15,095 bases of DNA from Xanthobacteraceae bacterium (GTDB taxonomy: Bacteria > Pseudomonadota > Alphaproteobacteria > Rhizobiales > Xanthobacteraceae): positions 1 through 15,095 of the forward strand of contig JASHRR010000629.1 of the NCBI GenBank assembly GCA_030037185.1, given 5' to 3'. Position numbers and translations under genes: made by a program. Below, in pieces: positions 12,728 through 15,095 of the stretch. The first letter of the stretch is position 1, and every line of letters starts with the position of its first letter. The notes under the pieces are model-generated. The model was not told where the DNA came from. It saw only the letters and a program-made list of their open reading frames with translations, and made no database searches.

Positions 12728-13213
12728 CCTCAAAACCTCCTCACATCGCCAGCGCAAAATCCCGGCGATTTCTGCTGCCCGCCCAAGCGTCCAACATAAG
12801 ATTCGCAAGATTGCGGCGCAACCCGGATGGTGTCGCCCCGCCGATCTATTTATGGCACGAACCCAATCGTCAGGCCGGGAGCCGCCACAAAATCCGTTAA
12901 TTTACCATAGCTGGAATTGGCGGACCCGTCGCGCCGCTTCCTTGACGCATGCCAGGGCGTTCGCACCTCGCCCTCACCGTTCCCCGCGATGCGGGCAGGT
13001 CGGATTTTGCGCGATCTTCCGGCAAATTCTTAAGGTGAGGGAGCCTCGCCACCGGCTATGAAATCGCAAATTTTGGGCCTACCGAACAGGCCCCTCATTC
13101 CTGACCCTCTCCGCGCCGGCCGGAACAGGGCGTGGCGGCGCGCTGGCACCGCTTGCAAGGCGTGCCGTGATGAGCGAATGTCCGCCAAGTTGCAATCAAC
13201 TCAACGGTGGGGC
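12728..13213. promoter_or_regulatory. Divergent intergenic region eipB / ridA
   Basis: These 486 nt contain no supportable gene; the plus frames preceding the RidA domain have no family similarity. An AT-richer stretch near 12890-12915 (CCGTTAATTTACCATAG) is a likely promoter area but matches no consensus well. GGCAAATTCTTAAG (13021-13034) closely repeats GGCAAATCTTAAG in the sciP upstream hairpin. A hairpin GGTGAGG/CCTCGCC (13034-13050, one G-U pair) follows, without a T run. Confidence 0.4.
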
Positions 13214-13678
13214 ATGCCCGGAGCCATCGACAAGAAGCTTGAGGAATTAGGGATTGAACTGCCTGTTCCAGCGGCGCCCATTGCCAATTATGTGGGCTTT
13301 GTGCGCAGCGGGCGCCTGCTGTTCGTCTCCGGCCAGGTGTGTGACGTTGACGGCGGCTTGGTCGCCACCGGCAAGCTTGGCTCGCAGGTCACGATCGAAC
13401 AGGGCCAGTCCGCCGCCCGCGCCTGTGCAGTCAACCTGCTGGCGCAGGTCAAGGCCGCGCTCGGCGATCTCGACAAAGTGGTCCGCGTGGTACGCCTTGG
13501 AGGCTTCATCAATTCGGCGCCAGATTTCCTGGAGGGCCCCAAGGTGATGAACGGCGCATCGGACCTCATGGTGGCGGTATTCGGCGAAAAAGGCCGCCAC
13601 GCGCGTACCACCGTGGGTGTCGCGGTGTTGCCACGCGACGCGGCGGTCGAGGTCGAGGGAATGTTCGAAGTCTCGTGA
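13214..13678 (+). CDS. RidA family protein (YjgF/YER057c/UK114)
   Basis: RidA-family proteins are small trimers; RidA itself hydrolyses reactive enamine/imine intermediates made by PLP enzymes. The 154-residue product begins MPGAIDKKLEELGIELPVP, then ANYVGFVRSGRLLFVSGQV. It carries LGDLDKVVRVVRLGGFINSAPDF and the signature RHARTTVGVAVLPRDAAVEVE, in which the arginine of HART sits where the substrate-carboxylate arginine of active members lies. The extended N-terminus and length (longer than E. coli RidA, 128) place it in the longer YjgF-like subgroup, so exact RidA activity is not certain. The ATG at 13214 follows GGTGGGG; upstream in-frame ATGs (13058, 13178) lead only into non-conserved sequence. 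Its stop overlaps the next start. Confidence 0.9.
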   Translation: MPGAIDKKLEELGIELPVPAAPIANYVGFVRSGRLLFVSGQVCDVDGGLVATGKLGSQVTIEQGQSAARACAVNLLAQVKAALGDLDKVVRVVRLGGFINSAPDFLEGPKVMNGASDLMVAVFGEKGRHARTTVGVAVLPRDAAVEVEGMFEVS

Positions 13679-14490
13679 GCGACGGCCCCCGAGAGCAGGT
13701 CGCCGGGCGCATTCCGGCGCACCCTCCGCTACTGGCCCGAGGATCGCATTCCGTCCTTTCATGGCTGATGGCCCGCCCGATCGCCCATCGCGGGCTGCAT
13801 GATCCTGCGCAAGGAATAATCGAGAACACGGCATCCGCCGCGCGCGCGGCCATCGCGGGCCGATACGGCATCGAGGCCGACCTGCAGGCGAGCGCCGATG
13901 GGGAGGCCATGGTCCACCATGACGATACCCTCGGGCGGCTGACCGACGGCGATGGCGCACTGCGCAACATGTCCGCAGCGGCGCTCAAGCAGGTGGCGTT
14001 CCGCGCGACCTCCGACCGCATGATGGCGCTCGGGGATCTGCTCGATCTCGTGGCCGGGCGCGTTACGCTCGTCCTCGAGCTCAAGAGCCGGTTCGACGGC
14101 GACCTGCGGCTCGCGGCGCGAACCGCCCGCGTGCTGGGCGCTTACCGCGGCCCGGTCGCCGTCATGTCATTCGACCCGGCGCTCATCGCGAAGATGCGTC
14201 ATATTGCGCCGGGCATTGTGCGCGGCATTGCGGCGGGACGGCACTGTCCGCCACTCGTTTGGCATCTACTCAATCCGGCGCAGCGCTTCGAACTGACCTT
14301 CCTGCTGCACGGCTGGAAGAGCCGCCCCGCCTTCCTTGCCTATCGAGTGGAGGATCTTGGCGCCATCACGCCGCGGACGGCGCGGCTTGTCGGATTGCCG
14401 CTGCTCACCTGGACCGTCCGCGGAGCGCAGGATCGCGCGATGGCGGCCCGCTTCGCGGACCAGATGATTTTTGAGGGATTTCAGGCGTAG
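13675..14490 (+). CDS. Glycerophosphodiester phosphodiesterase family protein
   Basis: The family hydrolyses deacylated phospholipid headgroups to glycerol-3-phosphate and an alcohol. The 271-residue product has the GDPD barrel marks: PIAHRGLHD with H38-R39, IIENTASA with E50-N51, GIEADLQAS (E67 and D69), VHHDDTLGRLT with the second catalytic His-Asp (H82-D83), and LVLELKSRF with the later Glu/Lys pair. There is no signal peptide, so a cytosolic UgpQ-like role is likely. It starts at a GTG overlapping the RidA stop (GTGA), which implies coupled translation; an internal ATG before ARPIAHRG (residue 32) is a less likely alternative. It is convergent with valS, 29 nt away. Confidence 0.9.
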   Translation: MSDGPREQVAGRIPAHPPLLARGSHSVLSWLMARPIAHRGLHDPAQGIIENTASAARAAIAGRYGIEADLQASADGEAMVHHDDTLGRLTDGDGALRNMSAAALKQVAFRATSDRMMALGDLLDLVAGRVTLVLELKSRFDGDLRLAARTARVLGAYRGPVAVMSFDPALIAKMRHIAPGIVRGIAAGRHCPPLVWHLLNPAQRFELTFLLHGWKSRPAFLAYRVEDLGAITPRTARLVGLPLLTWTVRGAQDRAMAARFADQMIFEGFQA

Positions 14491-14519
14491 CTCCGTTGCA
14501 AGGCAACACCGGCGGCCTC

Positions 14520-15095
14520 TCACGCCATCTGCTTCAGCCGCTCCAGTGCTTCGAGAATCTTCGCCCGCCGGGCGACCGCCTCCTCCCGCTTCTCGCGATC
14601 TGCCTCGACCACTTCCTCGCGCGCCCGGGCAATGAATTCCGGGTTAGCAAGCCTGGCGTCGATGCGGTTGATCTCAGCTTCGGCCTTGGCCTTTTCCTTT
14701 TCGAGGCGCGCCGTCTCGGCGGCGAGATCGACGATGCCCCTGAGCGGCAGCGCCACGCTATCGCCGCGCACCAGAAGCTGCACGGCGCCGGCGGGCGGCG
14801 CGTCCGCGACCGATATATCGGCGATCTTTGCCATGCGCTTGATCACGTCGCTCCAGCCCTGGGCGCGGGCTTCCGTTTCGGCCGCAACAGAGGCCAGCAC
14901 CATCGGGATCTGCATGGCCGGCGCGATATTCATCTCGGTGCGCACCGAGCGGATCGCCGTGATAACTTCGATGACCCAGCCGATCTCGGCTTCGGCCGCT
15001 TCATCCTCAAGCCCGAGGAGCAGCGGCCACGGCGCCAGCGCCAACAGGCTCTCGCGGGCAACGCCGCCCTCGGCGGTGACGCTCCATAACTCCTC
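14520..15095 (-). CDS. valS: Valyl-tRNA synthetase, C-terminal part (5' end outside window)
   Basis: ValS charges tRNA-Val with valine. The fragment is 191 residues plus stop and is open to the window edge. It starts in the anticodon-binding region (EELWSVTAEGG, ALAPWPLLLG). It continues through the domain typical of ValS (EIGWVIEVITAIRSVRTEMN, VQLLVRGDSVALPLRGIVDL). It ends in the long charged coiled coil (ETARLEKEKAKAEAEINRID, then ARREEVV-like segments to LERLKQM). That coiled coil is the tRNA-binding arm that distinguishes ValS from IleS and LeuS. The catalytic HIGH/KMSKS domains lie outside the window. Confidence 0.95.
   Translation of the reverse strand, partial: EELWSVTAEGGVARESLLALAPWPLLLGLEDEAAEAEIGWVIEVITAIRSVRTEMNIAPAMQIPMVLASVAAETEARAQGWSDVIKRMAKIADISVADAPPAGAVQLLVRGDSVALPLRGIVDLAAETARLEKEKAKAEAEINRIDARLANPEFIARAREEVVEADREKREEAVARRAKILEALERLKQMA

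Noticed and set aside
13144..13160. TGGCACC followed by TTGCA, resembling a sigma-54 promoter
   Set aside because: The spacing between the two halves is two bases short of the required GG-N10-GC geometry.
13058..13213. N-terminal extension of the RidA gene from an upstream ATG
   Set aside because: The extra 52 residues are basic, cysteine-containing and unlike RidA proteins; the ATG at 13214 has GGTGGGG before it and matches family starts.

Overview
The window is GC-rich chromosomal DNA with tightly packed, GTG/ATG-started genes and strong AGGAGG-type ribosome sites. It suggests an alphaproteobacterium of the order Hyphomicrobiales, probably Bradyrhizobium/Xanthobacteraceae-like. The pointers are SciP (DUF1153), a FlbD-type regulator, an EipB/DUF1849 envelope protein, an orphan ABC_sub_bind substrate-binding protein, several small Rhizobiales-style hypothetical proteins, and an intergenic repeat of a kind I recall from Bradyrhizobiaceae. 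I see no tRNA, rRNA, insertion sequence, phage gene or CRISPR array.

Layout. (1) 1-744 is the C-terminal part of 2-isopropylmalate synthase (leuA). (2) 853-2333 is a two-gene redox unit: a b561-type membrane cytochrome overlapping by 4 nt a Tat-exported sulfite-oxidase-fold molybdopterin protein. (3) 2523-4378, minus strand, is the division-site operon minC-minD-minE; minC most likely starts at a GTG behind an AGGAG. (4) 4540-5848 is a divergent pair of cell-cycle/flagellar regulators. One is a 208-residue FlbD-like protein that has the receiver and Fis-type DNA-binding domains but no sigma-54 AAA+ domain between them. The other is sciP, the CtrA antagonist. Their shared 406-nt region carries two CtrA-like boxes and several palindromes. 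(5) 5849-8808 is gene-poor, with four small or hypothetical genes, a candidate small RNA with stacked terminators, a pair of DnaA-box-like sites and several inverted repeats. One protein here consists largely of two copies of one ~54-residue module. (6) 9009-12727, minus strand, holds an orphan substrate-binding lipoprotein-like/Tat-like exported protein, a DUF488 protein downstream of a Tat-exported dienelactone-hydrolase-family enzyme, and eipB. (7) 13214-14490, plus strand, is a RidA-family deaminase gene coupled by a GTGA overlap to a glycerophosphodiester phosphodiesterase gene. (8) 14520-15095, minus strand, is the C-terminal end of valyl-tRNA synthetase (valS).

How the parts may work together. 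The middle of the window joins division-site selection (MinCDE) with two regulators of the CtrA/flagellar circuit, yet no flagellar structural gene is visible. The most unusual item is the FlbD-like protein: it looks like a full-length FlbD from which the sigma-54-contacting ATPase has been removed in frame. It would be expected to bind DNA but not to activate sigma-54 promoters. Whether this is a decayed remnant or a repurposed repressor/competitor cannot be settled from sequence alone.
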